Positions 44,732 through 52,875 of a stretch of 64,000 nt of DNA are shown here, one piece after another. How positions within the stretch are numbered: the stretch's first letter is position 1; every line of letters starts with the position of its first letter. Source of the DNA: Bacillota bacterium (GTDB lineage Bacteria; Bacillota; Clostridia; Acetivibrionales; JANLFN01); contig JAEZTC010000012.1 of NCBI GenBank assembly GCA_023421675.1, positions 49,674 to 113,673 of the forward strand. The letters are read 5' to 3'. Under the pieces are notes generated by a model. The model was given only the letters and a program-made list of their open reading frames with translations, made no database searches and was not told where the DNA came from. A program made the position numbers and the translations under genes.

Positions 44732-45400
44732 TTATTTGATAGTTACAGTTCTAGTATCATCGTTCCATTCCACTGCCTTACCCAGTGCTTCTGCGATATG
44801 CCGTACAGGTGCGCATACCCTGCCGTCTATAAACTGGGCAGGTACATCCATAACCAGAGGCTTCCCGTTAATTATGATTGTTACAGGCCTTTCAGCATCA
44901 ATAAGCCTTTGAACTTCATTCCTAAATAAGTCCACTGTTTTGTCATACTCGTCGAAATATTCTATCGGATCCGTATGGTCTGTTTCCTTCCATTTCAACG
45001 ATACTTCGGCGTGGCTCATTAGGTTATCCTTTGTAACCTTATTGACCTTTAACACATTAATAAACAGCCAGGCAGCAAGCCATGTCCCCCTGTTCCACAC
45101 CTGCTGGAACTTTGCTGTATCATGGGATGCCGGACGGCACAATTCAATACCAAGGAATATATAGTTTGCTGTTGTACCTGCATGCCAGGCCCGTTCATTC
45201 CATGGAACAAGCTGAACTATTTCAGTCCAGTCCACAAAGACGTGTGCCGATGCTTGCCTGTCTTCACTGTTGAAATACTTGAAATGCTGCTGCGCCGTAC
45301 CGCCGGGATTAGCAGTCTCATGAAGGACTATACCCTTTGGTCCGGTAAATAATCCACCATGGTTTAACTTAATGAATTGCTGTTTTATTTCATAGGACAT
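44732..45400 (-). CDS. N-acetylmuramoyl-L-alanine amidase (phage endolysin type)
   Basis: 222 residues. The N-terminal amidase_2 domain cleaves the amide between MurNAc and L-Ala: KGIVLHETANPGG (first zinc His), SAHVFVDWTEIVQLVPWNER and AWHAGT (second region), and MSHAEVSLKWKETDHTDP (third His). The C-terminal ~50 residues (NGKPLVMDVPAQFIDGRVCA) are a copper-amine-oxidase-N-like repeat, a common clostridial wall-binding or extension module. It follows the XhlA-like gene stop directly (TAA then ATG). Confidence 0.9.
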   Translation of the reverse strand: MSYEIKQQFIKLNHGGLFTGPKGIVLHETANPGGTAQQHFKYFNSEDRQASAHVFVDWTEIVQLVPWNERAWHAGTTANYIFLGIELCRPASHDTAKFQQVWNRGTWLAAWLFINVLKVNKVTKDNLMSHAEVSLKWKETDHTDPIEYFDEYDKTVDLFRNEVQRLIDAERPVTIIINGKPLVMDVPAQFIDGRVCAPVRHIAEALGKAVEWNDDTRTVTIK

Positions 45401-45763
45401 TTATTTTGAACCTCCCATTGCATTGATATAGTGGTCAAGAATGTTATACCCTATTGCAGTGCCAATCACTGAAACAGAAACTATACAGCCTGCAATTACA
45501 ATATATTTGAACCAAGTCATTTCCCAAAAACGCTTCCTGCCTGACGACTGAATCATTGACGGCTGGTTGATTCTTATACTTCTTTCTTCCATGAGAATTT
45601 TCAAAATCTCATTATTGGAGGCTGCTATTTCCTTCATTTCGCCAATTGCGCCGCGGATTTCAGCCACACAGGTCTGAAGACCTTCAATTTGTTTGTCTAC
45701 CTGTTTATGGATTATTTTGCACAGCTCTTTGTCAACCTTGTTTTCCAAATCATTTTGGTTCAT
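45401..45763 (-). CDS. XhlA-like phage membrane/coiled-coil protein
   Basis: About 120 residues from MNQNDLENKVDKELCKIIHK (ATG after GGAGG). A long amphipathic coiled coil (~5-65) is followed by one C-terminal transmembrane helix (YIVIAGCIVSVSVIGTAIGY). This matches haemolysin XhlA-type proteins that accompany holin and endolysin in Bacillus-type prophages. No enzyme motif. Confidence 0.65.
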   Translation of the reverse strand: MNQNDLENKVDKELCKIIHKQVDKQIEGLQTCVAEIRGAIGEMKEIAASNNEILKILMEERSIRINQPSMIQSSGRKRFWEMTWFKYIVIAGCIVSVSVIGTAIGYNILDHYINAMGGSK

Positions 45764-45784
45764 CCGCGTCCTCCAGAATAGTAA

Positions 45785-45819
45785 AACTAAAGCTCCTACC
45801 ATCAGGCGGAGCTTTAGTT
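45785..45819 (-). terminator. Strong intercistronic hairpin between tail and lysis genes
   Basis: AACTAAAGCTCC / GGAGCTTTAGTT twelve-base-pair stem, 11-base loop, then only four T on the minus strand. It may act as a partial terminator or RNA-processing site. Confidence 0.6.
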
Positions 45820-45868
45820 CAGTGCTATCATTTATATGATTTAGTTTATATTATTATCCTAATGCGAA

Positions 45869-46009
45869 TTATATAGCTGCCAGTATTTCAGCTTTTTCAG
45901 CATCAGTAAGCTTTGTGTATTCCTGAATGATATCTTCAGATGTACGGCTTTCATTCTGCATTCTTGCAATTATTGCCGTTACAAATATATTCTTTTTCCA
46001 TGTTGGCAT
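45869..46009 (-). CDS. 46-residue XkdX-like phage protein
   Basis: MPTWKKNIFVTAIIARMQNE to KAEILAAI. Size and position between the tail fibre module and the lysis genes match XkdX-type proteins, which are always very short. Its ATG overlaps the stop of the preceding gene (TAATG), and GGAGG is eight bases upstream. Function unknown even in model phages. Confidence 0.65.
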   Translation of the reverse strand: MPTWKKNIFVTAIIARMQNESRTSEDIIQEYTKLTDAEKAEILAAI

Positions 46010-46314
46010 TATACAGCACCTCCAATCAAAGCAGCCAAAGCAATAGCCTGTTCATTTAATTGTTCCCTCAAAACTTCAATTTCTGTCTTAGGTATTTCAG
46101 TGTATTCATACCACTGTTGACCCGTTTGACAGTTAACATGCAATATTGCATTCATATTGGTTTTATTAGGATCCTGTTGTAACAATTCCTCTGCATAAAT
46201 ACCCAATGCTTCATGTTCCGGTTTGATACCATGTTCTGTATTTTTGGCGTCATAATTAACACCTTGCACTAATTCGTCTGTACCATTTTTGTCTTTTACG
46301 AAAAGAAATACCAT
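46009..46314 (-). CDS. Small tail-module protein (XkdW-like)
   Basis: 101 residues: a beta-rich N-terminus (MVFLFVKDKNGTDELVQGVN), a central QQWYEYTEIP motif, and a C-terminal helix (TEIEVLREQLNEQAIALAAL). Genes of this kind follow the tail fibre in Bacillus PBSX-like and clostridial phages. Its stop overlaps the XkdX-like start. Confidence 0.65.
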   Translation of the reverse strand: MVFLFVKDKNGTDELVQGVNYDAKNTEHGIKPEHEALGIYAEELLQQDPNKTNMNAILHVNCQTGQQWYEYTEIPKTEIEVLREQLNEQAIALAALIGGAV

Positions 46315-46330
46315 AAAATATACCTCCTGA

Positions 46331-48463
46331 TTAATTTAATGTTTGCTCATAGGCAGCTATTTTAACTAGTGAATATGCAGCAGCCCAATAGCAGTATTTA
46401 TTATTTTGATTTCTTCTTACCTTTTTTACTGCATAACTTTCAATGGCTGTCACAGCATTAGCTTGACAGAAAGGAAATTCCGAAAGATATCTAGAACTTG
46501 TTGTTGATGCGCCTAAAATACTCGAATCATCATCCATCCAACAACCAGCTGAGCCACTTGATGAATCTAAATAAAGGGAGTTAGCTGCCTGATTTACACT
46601 TGGAAATAAAGCTGTGTATATATACCTGGCACCATTACCATTTGGATTACAACAATAGCAACATCTTATACCGTCTCTTGAAACGTAAAGGCCTCCTGAA
46701 TAATAAAACACGCTTAATGATGATATTGGGTTTAATAACGAATCGTATTTATAAAAAATATTTACCGATTCGCCTTCACAACTTGAATATAAATAAGTTC
46801 CATCAGTGATCAATTCGTTACAAGCATAACCTGTGTATAAATCCCCTAATGTGGTTTGGTCTAACATTGAGACCCCTCTATTACTTACACAAGCGTATAA
46901 TTTACCAAAGAAGATCTTTAAATCGGTGCATTGCTGATTACCTGATGTATACGTCCTACTTGCTACAGCATTTGCGGTTGTTAATGTATTGCCTGCCGTT
47001 AAGTCTATTTTATAGATACTACTGGCTGTTACATAACTCACATCAAATAGGGATACATATAGATAATGCATAGCACCATCAACAATAGCGCAACTCACTC
47101 GTAATGGCCCGGTATAGCTAAAGGTTTTCCAGAGACTACCTGCCGAGTCGTAAATACGGACATATCCGCCTACCGCACCATTGATTAATGTAGTTAGAAC
47201 TGTATATCCATTATCTATTACCTCACAGTCTTGAAATACTTCTGTGCCAGCTATTGTAATGCTATATTTTAACGATCTAGTGGACGCGGTCAACTTATTT
47301 GGAGGAATTATATCGCCAGTGCCAAATTCAAGTATGTTTCCTGTTACTCCCGCTATTGTCACTCCTTTTTTAATATTTTCTGGCAATAGCTGACTTTCAT
47401 CTCTTGTGCCTACCTGATCACTCCCGCTTTCAGTACTGAAAGTTTCTCCTGCTAGAACCTTGTCGGGAGTCACTGTACCTGTGGCTCTAGCTAATAAGAA
47501 AAAACGTCCACCCGAACCAATATCATAGTAGAAGTCATATACTTTACCAGTTTTAACACCTGCAGCAGGAATTATCGTTCCACCCTGTTTCAAGAAAGGT
47601 TTTCCGTTAATGGTCATATTACCTGTGTTGTCCGCAGTAGCCATAAACGAACCTTTTTTATTTTGTTCAGCCGTCCAATTTAAAACTATAGCATTTGCTG
47701 TACTTCCTGTTTGTGGTGCTAGAATAGCACTTTCATTCTTATGCGAATCAAAATCAGACTGATTAGCCTTACCGGCTATCATATTAATAAGGTTTTCCTT
47801 AAGATTCGGGTCACCACCCATTGCATCTGCTAGTTCCTTCAAGGTATCCAATGCCTCAGGCGCCGAATTGATAAGTTCTGCTACCTTGCTGTCGGCATAA
47901 GCCTGTGCAGCATTCCTCGCCGTATCGGCCTTTGCCTGTGCTCCTTCAGGTGTCTCCTTTGTTTCGATGACAGTAGTAAGTCTGTCGTCCAAATCCTGCA
48001 AGTCCTCCAGTGTTGCATATGTCAGCAATGAATTGATAGTCGCGCTGACATTTTGAGCATTACCGACAATACTCACCACATCAATGGTCTTTTCAATTAC
48101 ATCCGGTCCGCCATATGCAGGTATATATTCTGCACTAGTTCCCGCATTTCCGTAGCAGTAAAGTATTTCGCCCTCATTGGGGTCCTGGGCAAACAGCCCG
48201 ATTTCCCTCCAATAGAATCCTGTTGAAACGTCCTGGCTTGAAAGTACTGTCCCCACTATTGCCTGTTCACCGGATGTTTTGAGCTTCTTAATTTCCAAAG
48301 ATTTGACCTCATGTTTAAGTGCATTAAGGTCAGTGATTGAAGAACTGTTTAATTCACCGTCACCTATGGCAATCCTTGTAAAGTGTATTTCAACTCCTGT
48401 TAAGGCTTTTGCCTGTAGGTTACTGCCTTTTGTTGTCTGTATCATGCCGCCAAATGCGCTCAT
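46331..48463 (-). CDS. Phage tail fibre protein
   Basis: 710 residues. Residues 1-150 are a DUF3751-type N-terminal domain that attaches to the baseplate (MSAFGGMIQTTKGSNLQAKA, and STGFYWREIGLFAQDP). Residues ~150-240 are helical/coiled (AQAKADTARNAAQAYADSKV). Then comes a collagen-free beta stretch with a KVLAGETFSTESGSDQVGTR motif. The C-terminal ~320 residues are repeated beta blades with Tyr/Ser/Gly-rich turns (KIDLTAGNTLTTANAVAS), suggesting a propeller-like receptor-binding head. Intact frame. Confidence 0.85.
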   Translation of the reverse strand: MSAFGGMIQTTKGSNLQAKALTGVEIHFTRIAIGDGELNSSSITDLNALKHEVKSLEIKKLKTSGEQAIVGTVLSSQDVSTGFYWREIGLFAQDPNEGEILYCYGNAGTSAEYIPAYGGPDVIEKTIDVVSIVGNAQNVSATINSLLTYATLEDLQDLDDRLTTVIETKETPEGAQAKADTARNAAQAYADSKVAELINSAPEALDTLKELADAMGGDPNLKENLINMIAGKANQSDFDSHKNESAILAPQTGSTANAIVLNWTAEQNKKGSFMATADNTGNMTINGKPFLKQGGTIIPAAGVKTGKVYDFYYDIGSGGRFFLLARATGTVTPDKVLAGETFSTESGSDQVGTRDESQLLPENIKKGVTIAGVTGNILEFGTGDIIPPNKLTASTRSLKYSITIAGTEVFQDCEVIDNGYTVLTTLINGAVGGYVRIYDSAGSLWKTFSYTGPLRVSCAIVDGAMHYLYVSLFDVSYVTASSIYKIDLTAGNTLTTANAVASRTYTSGNQQCTDLKIFFGKLYACVSNRGVSMLDQTTLGDLYTGYACNELITDGTYLYSSCEGESVNIFYKYDSLLNPISSLSVFYYSGGLYVSRDGIRCCYCCNPNGNGARYIYTALFPSVNQAANSLYLDSSSGSAGCWMDDDSSILGASTTSSRYLSEFPFCQANAVTAIESYAVKKVRRNQNNKYCYWAAAYSLVKIAAYEQTLN

Positions 48464-48464
48464 G

Positions 48465-49031
48465 TTATCCCACCTGCCTTATTGTAATTTTTTCACCGGT
48501 ATGTACAATACCGGCATAATATAGGTTCATGTTCCATAATAAGGTTATAATGACCTTTTCCAGCCATGAACGAATGTTTTTTACTGAATCCAGTGCTTTT
48601 ATAAATTGTTGCATCTTTTCTGTAGTTACAGAAGCATCATTTATTACAACCCTGAACATGTAAGGTTGTCCACCATAGTCGAACCATTCTTGAACGCAAC
48701 CATCTCCAAACATAGTTTTTATAAGCTTTTCAACCGCCGCTGGAGTCCCTCTGGTCATATGGATATTGATATAGCTCTTAATAAGCTGTCTTTTTTGCGC
48801 AGTCCCGGCAGCACAATCCCAAAAGTGAACTTGCAATTCCCACGCAAGCTCATCCAGTATTTGACCTTCAAGCCGGTCTACCGCCGGCAGCAGCAGGCAC
48901 AGCTTGATATCATCGGAAAGCTGTCTGACACGCGGTTCTAGAATACTGCAAAAGCTTTCGATAGTTTTGTTCTTCCCCATATACTGAGGCATAAGGCTTA
49001 AGAAATTGATATCCTTCAAATTTATCCCCAT
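48465..49031 (-). CDS. Phage tail protein I (P2 gpI-like)
   Basis: 188 residues. LLPAVDRLEGQILDELAWEL and the following HFWDCAAGTAQKRQLIKSYI, with THMTRGTP-like IHMTRGTPAAVEKLI, are the signature of P2 gpI tail proteins that sit at the baseplate. It starts on the stop of baseplate gene J (1-base overlap) and precedes the fibre gene, the usual J-I-H order. Confidence 0.88.
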   Translation of the reverse strand: MGINLKDINFLSLMPQYMGKNKTIESFCSILEPRVRQLSDDIKLCLLLPAVDRLEGQILDELAWELQVHFWDCAAGTAQKRQLIKSYINIHMTRGTPAAVEKLIKTMFGDGCVQEWFDYGGQPYMFRVVINDASVTTEKMQQFIKALDSVKNIRSWLEKVIITLLWNMNLYYAGIVHTGEKITIRQVG

Positions 49032-50128
49032 TATACAAGCCCCCCATAAGTGACTTTTATGTTTCCTGTCTTTGCAACCTCGTTTGTGTCAAGAGTTGTG
49101 TAAACCGGGAAATTTACAGCAACCTTGAGAGCTCCTGCAGCTAATACCATAAGCCTTAACTGCTCGGGATTTATAGATTTGCCAAGCTTTGATGCCTGAA
49201 GAAATCTGAATTGGTCAACAACCCCTCCTGTTCCTTCAATCTCATTACGGATTGCTGTCTCATCAGACTGTCTGGAAAGAGGAATACAATATGTAAAGTC
49301 AATATCATAAGTTCTTACAGAAGGAGCTGTAACCTGGACATTATCTGTCAAAGGCCTTTTATCCTTAGAATTTACAACCGCATTTACCTTATCCAATACT
49401 GGCTGTCCCGGAACATTGCCGCCTTTTAAAAGAGGCACTATCTTAACGACACCAGCAGAAGGAGTACTAACAGAAACATCAATGATTGTATCATCTGCTA
49501 CCTTTGCCATGCAGGCATATGCATCCTTCGGACCTGCTACGGAATAGGATTCCAATGCACCCCTTATCCTTACCCTGAAGCTGTCATCATCTTCAACATT
49601 AGCTCCTCCCGAGCTCACTGTTGTGTTCCGTACCGATACAGCAGACTGAGCCGGGTCAGCAATTTTGTTTATCATTCCTACGCTAATCCAGTTATAATCA
49701 GTACCTTTTTCTACCGCTTGCGCTTTTACAGTCGCTGACAGCTGTCTAGCAGGAATTACAAGTTCAGCTGAAGTTAAAAAGAACAAATTACCATCGGTTG
49801 TACACCTTGTACCTTTGAGTATCGTAACCGGCACAGTCTGAACAGACGAAAGACTAAATTCCAGAGTAACACTTGAATACTGAGCTGGGATTCTGGTTAC
49901 ATTTCTGAGATTGCCGATGGTATCCAGTACTTCACCGCTTGCACATCTTAATAGATTTTGCACTGCGGAGTCATTAATATAGTCAGAGACAACCGGCAGC
50001 AGATTTTGTAACAGCATCCTGCGTTCATCACCGGGATACAGCTCTTCTTCAGTATTAAGATTAAATTTGTTGATCATGCCTTCCAATACTTTATAGGCAT
50101 CTACATTAATAAAATTTAAATCAGTCAA
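49031..50128 (-). CDS. Baseplate assembly protein J
   Basis: 365 residues, start TTG at 50128 with GGTGGTG upstream. It follows the baseplate_J family: GNLRNVTRIPAQYSSVTLEF, the Gly-rich SSGGANVEDDDSFRVRIRGA, and YACMAKVADDTIIDVSVSTP. J-type proteins form the contractile-tail baseplate wedge. It is the most upstream structural gene; no sheath, tube, tape-measure or head gene precedes it in this window. Confidence 0.9.
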   Translation of the reverse strand: MTDLNFINVDAYKVLEGMINKFNLNTEEELYPGDERRMLLQNLLPVVSDYINDSAVQNLLRCASGEVLDTIGNLRNVTRIPAQYSSVTLEFSLSSVQTVPVTILKGTRCTTDGNLFFLTSAELVIPARQLSATVKAQAVEKGTDYNWISVGMINKIADPAQSAVSVRNTTVSSGGANVEDDDSFRVRIRGALESYSVAGPKDAYACMAKVADDTIIDVSVSTPSAGVVKIVPLLKGGNVPGQPVLDKVNAVVNSKDKRPLTDNVQVTAPSVRTYDIDFTYCIPLSRQSDETAIRNEIEGTGGVVDQFRFLQASKLGKSINPEQLRLMVLAAGALKVAVNFPVYTTLDTNEVAKTGNIKVTYGGLV

Positions 50129-50178
50129 TTTCTATCACCACCTTGCTTTGAGTTTTTTTAACTTCTGATGTTCCTGTA

Positions 50179-50277
50179 TTAATTCTTGATAACACTACCG
50201 AAACCACCCCCTTGAATCAGGTTAAAGTATGCCTTTCGTACCTTATTTATGCCGGCAAAGGTATTTGAGCGGTCCAT
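50179..50277 (-). CDS. 32-residue peptide upstream of baseplate J (tentative)
   Basis: MDRSNTFAGINKVRKAYFNL ending GSVIKN, with GAGGGG about 10 bases before the ATG. A second overlapping frame (GTG at 50195 to 50121, 24 residues) has GGGGGTGG seven bases upstream and runs into the baseplate start. Either may be a leader used to couple translation. Protein evidence is weak. Confidence 0.35.
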   Translation of the reverse strand: MDRSNTFAGINKVRKAYFNLIQGGGFGSVIKN

Positions 50278-50313
50278 ACTAAAAACACCCCTCATATATA
50301 GCTCCAAAATCAT

Positions 50314-50343
50314 AAAAAGTTGCATATCAATATGCAACTTTTT
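50314..50343 (-). terminator. Terminator overlapping the end of the sigma-like gene
   Basis: Fourteen-base-pair perfect stem AAAAAGTTGCATAT / ATATGCAACTTTTT; the gene's last codons lie within it. Confidence 0.85.
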
Positions 50344-50653
50344 CAAAAATTACTTTAAATTTTTTCAATTTTTCTTCAGCTGTCCTTAATGTTCTTAGCA
50401 CCGTAGACTTGTTAATTCCAAGAGACCGGGCAATTTCAGGCATTTTTTTATTTTCTATATAATACATTTCAATTATCTGTTTCTGTCTGTCAGTCAATGC
50501 CAGTTTGATTGCCAAATCAACAAACCGTTTCATCCGGATTCTTTTCTCATCATTAGTCGCGGCTCTCGTCATATATGAATCCAACGAATATAAACTTTCT
50601 GGATTTTGGTCTGTTACATGTGTACTTTTCACTGCGCCACCAGCTCCTGTCAT
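50327..50653 (-). CDS. Sigma-70 region-4-like phage transcription activator
   Basis: 108 residues. The C-terminal half is a sigma region 4 type HTH (LTDRQKQIIEMYYIENKKMPEIARSLGINK has this shape, followed by STVLRTLRTAEEKL). There is no region 2, as in ArpU/Xpf-like phage late-gene regulators. The start is uncertain: ATG 50653, GTG 50632 or ATG 50572. The first two lie deep inside the upstream frame. It probably controls the tail-lysis module that follows. Confidence 0.75.
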   Translation of the reverse strand: MTGAGGAVKSTHVTDQNPESLYSLDSYMTRAATNDEKRIRMKRFVDLAIKLALTDRQKQIIEMYYIENKKMPEIARSLGINKSTVLRTLRTAEEKLKKFKVIFEKVAY

Positions 50654-50855
50654 AATAATGGTCTATTTCCTGTACAACTTCCTTCAATTCATAAAGCATC
50701 ATTCTCAGAGGTTTAATCCTTTCAATTATTGCTTCTATCTGTAGATCATCAACCGGTGATGTCTCTGATAAATGACCTTTTATTTTACTTAGTTCATTAA
50801 TTCTGTTATTTAAAGCCACAATAGATTTTTCATATTCCTTCAAAAGCTCCTTCAT
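50553..50855 (-). CDS. Coiled-coil phage protein overlapping the sigma-like gene
   Basis: 100 residues: MKELLKEYEKSIVALNNRIN is a coiled coil through about residue 68 (LRMMLYELKEVVQEIDHYYD), then a basic/aromatic tail. It overlaps the next gene by 20-100 bases depending on that gene's start. Together they resemble the N- and C-halves of phage regulators that are a single ~160-residue protein elsewhere, so a frameshift or gene fission is possible. Confidence 0.55.
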   Translation of the reverse strand: MKELLKEYEKSIVALNNRINELSKIKGHLSETSPVDDLQIEAIIERIKPLRMMLYELKEVVQEIDHYYDRSWWRSEKYTCNRPKSRKFIFVGFIYDESRD

Positions 50856-50882
50856 ATAATAACCCCCAACTTTTTCAACCCA

Positions 50883-51116
50883 TCATTCACTCATCTTAAG
50901 CAAATCGTCCAAATTAATCTGCAGAACCTCAGCAAAAAGAGTAAGTTCATCAGCAAGCACCTTCCTTTTGCAAGATTCTATTCTGGCAACTGACGACTGA
51001 TCCATACCGGTTTTATACGCCAGCTGTTTTTGAGATAATTTCTTTAAAAGCCTTTGCATTCTGATGTTTTTTGCTATAATGCGGTTTACAGTGTCCATCT
51101 TTTCTTCTCTGGTCAA
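50883..51116 (-). CDS. XRE-family repressor-like regulator
   Basis: 77 residues, TTG start eight bases after GGAGG. Cro/CI-type HTH: RLLKKLSQKQLAYKTGMDQS then SVARIESCKRKVLADELTLF. No oligomerisation domain. First gene of the phage-derived leftward operon, diverging from another XRE gene across a palindromic region, as in a phage genetic switch. Confidence 0.85.
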   Translation of the reverse strand: MTREEKMDTVNRIIAKNIRMQRLLKKLSQKQLAYKTGMDQSSVARIESCKRKVLADELTLFAEVLQINLDDLLKMSE

Positions 51117-51181
51117 TACAATTACCTCCGCAAATACTTCTATACATTCCCTGTCAGTAATCGTATATTATCATTCATTAT

Positions 51182-51219
51182 ATGCATTATCAATGCTGTT
51201 TTAGCATCATTTAATGCAT
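51182..51219. promoter_or_regulatory. Putative operator of the divergent XRE regulators
   Basis: ATGCATTATCAATGCT and AGCATCATTTAATGCAT form an extended inverted repeat, with the smaller palindrome GCATT-ATC-AATGC inside. Repeated GCATTA/GCATCA half-sites between divergent repressors fit a CI/Cro-type operator. Confidence 0.5.
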
Positions 51220-51265
51220 TAATAATAATTTATACCTTAAAATAAAGTTAATTTCTCAATGAGTC

Positions 51266-51294
51266 TTGACATTTCAACAGCTTTCTTATATGCT
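51266..51294 (+). promoter_or_regulatory. Predicted promoter of the rightward XRE gene
   Basis: Perfect TTGACA (51266-51271), 17-base spacer, TATGCT (51289-51294), 36 bases before the ATG. Confidence 0.5.
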
Positions 51295-51329
51295 AAAATC
51301 GCATCAATTAATCCAATGGGGTGTTAATA

Positions 51330-51554
51330 ATGACTGTTAGAGAGAGAATACGTATTATCAGACAGTATAAAAAAATATCTACATATGAATTATCCAGATT
51401 GACAGGTTTGGGGCAATCAGCAATCAGCAGAATGGAATCCGGCGAAAGAAAAATAAGCGTAGATGACTTAATTCTTATATCAGAAGCACTGAAGACTCCG
51501 GTTGAAGCGTTTTTCTATGATGATAAAATGCTTAATGTACTAAGGGAAACTTAG
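51330..51554 (+). CDS. XRE-family transcriptional regulator
   Basis: 74 residues from MTVRERIRIIRQYKKISTYE. HTH LSRLTGLGQSAISRMESGER and a short C-terminal helix (DDLILISEALKTPVEAFFYD). The ATG at 51330 follows GGGGTG; a GTG nine bases upstream lies in that site. It opposes the leftward XRE gene, probably the second arm of the switch. The phage-like rightward genes that would normally follow (integrase, replication) are missing. Confidence 0.85.
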   Translation: MTVRERIRIIRQYKKISTYELSRLTGLGQSAISRMESGERKISVDDLILISEALKTPVEAFFYDDKMLNVLRET

Positions 51555-51667
51555 CTACTATAAGCTATGTTTCAGTCTTGGGTAAAGCTCTATGATCAAA
51601 GTAGGTATTCAATAAGACTGCGTTCGTACTCAGCCATATTCTATTCCTTCGCAAACTTTTATATTTC

Positions 51668-52099
51668 TTAATACCCCCAATCATCAACCTTCCATTTATC
51701 TGTTTTATTATCCCTTATTAATATCCAGCTCCAATTGGAATAAGTTGAATTTGGATTTAGGCTTCCATCTCCACCCGAAGAATCCACATCAAAGTTGGAT
51801 AGTAAGACAATTACATTTTCAGCCTGGACTCCATTAACTGAGCCCTTGCCATTTTTTAAATACCCTTCAATGAAATTATTTGATTTTTCTTCATCATACC
51901 ATAATTTTATAAGAGTACATCCTTTAAAATCTTTGAATTTTTTCTTTACACTATTTTCTGCATTACTGATTTCCTTTTCACTGAATTTAATAGATTTATT
52001 GATAGTAACTATATCATTTTTATTTTTTCCCACCTGCCCACAAGCAGCAAAAGAGAACATCATTAAAATAAGACAAGTGAAAAGCGAAATCTTTTTCAT
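51668..52099 (-). CDS. Lipoprotein with DUF4829-like domain
   Basis: 143 residues. Lipobox FAACG (Cys20) after a hydrophobic signal. The mature domain (EISNAENSVKKKFKDFKGCT, then NVIVLLSNFDVDSSGGDGSL and NWSWILIRDNKTDKWKVDDW) looks like the DUF4829/NTF2-like domain of small clostridial lipoproteins. Surface-anchored, role unknown. Confidence 0.7.
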   Translation of the reverse strand: MKKISLFTCLILMMFSFAACGQVGKNKNDIVTINKSIKFSEKEISNAENSVKKKFKDFKGCTLIKLWYDEEKSNNFIEGYLKNGKGSVNGVQAENVIVLLSNFDVDSSGGDGSLNPNSTYSNWSWILIRDNKTDKWKVDDWGY

Positions 52100-52161
52100 A
52101 TATAAAACTCCTTCATAAATATTAACATAGTATAGCTTTTAAGTAATGGAGGTGAAGTATA

Positions 52162-52806
52162 TTAGTCCGGTTCTGGATAAATAACTGCAGACTCCTCTGC
52201 CCATATAGCCCTGCCACCCTTACACTGGATTCTGACATATCCTTCTTTCTTCTCCATAATTCTGCCATGGTCCAGAATTCCGGCCTTTTCAGGCTTAACC
52301 GCTCCGATAGCATCCAAGTTTTCTATTTCATATGTATCTTCACCTATTTTTACTTTTACATCACTTTGAACTTTATTCATATTATCTTTAGTATATAAAA
52401 CGGTATCTGATTCTCTGATCCACCCCTTATAATTCATAGGAGTATCATAAACCGGGATGCTTACATATAACCATGTCACATTGTTTACACTGGCTGTATC
52501 CACCACATCGACAACTGTATTCTCTGAAACAGGTCTGAATTTTACAGAGCTGTCAATTGGCAGGGCAAGCAAATCACACTGCTTTTCAACGAACCGTTTA
52601 CTGCTTTTATTTTGCATGTAAAGTATCGGAAGAACGGTATTTTGCAATTCATTAATTTTTCTATCCCTGGCATTCAATTCAGTTTCAAGCTGATTAATTT
52701 TATTCTTTAGTTCTTCATTCTCATTTTTTAACGCTTTACTATTATTTGAGCACCCACTAAGCAATATAAATGAGATCAGTAGTAATGAAAGAATTACTCT
52801 TTTCAT
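52162..52806 (-). CDS. Lipoprotein with coiled coil and SH3-like region
   Basis: 214 residues from MKRVILSLLLISFILLSGCS (lipobox Cys19). The ATG follows GGAGG by 7 bases, and a longer frame crosses that site. Residues 25-60 are a coiled coil (NENEELKNKINQLETELNAR). The rest is beta-rich with an SH3-like segment (TWLYVSIPVYDTPMNYKGWI) and a terminal GYVRIQCKGGRAIWAEESAV. Probably a wall-associated lipoprotein; no specific function. Confidence 0.7.
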   Translation of the reverse strand: MKRVILSLLLISFILLSGCSNNSKALKNENEELKNKINQLETELNARDRKINELQNTVLPILYMQNKSSKRFVEKQCDLLALPIDSSVKFRPVSENTVVDVVDTASVNNVTWLYVSIPVYDTPMNYKGWIRESDTVLYTKDNMNKVQSDVKVKIGEDTYEIENLDAIGAVKPEKAGILDHGRIMEKKEGYVRIQCKGGRAIWAEESAVIYPEPD

Positions 52807-52875
52807 TTTATGCCTCCTGAACATACATAAGCTGAAGGGATAGTCTTATCAATGCATAACAATTTAGCAACAAAC

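Noticed and set aside
50883..51554. Toxin-antitoxin system from the two small XRE genes
   Set aside because: Neither gene has a toxin partner; divergent layout with an operator and adjacent phage genes fits a lysogeny switch better.
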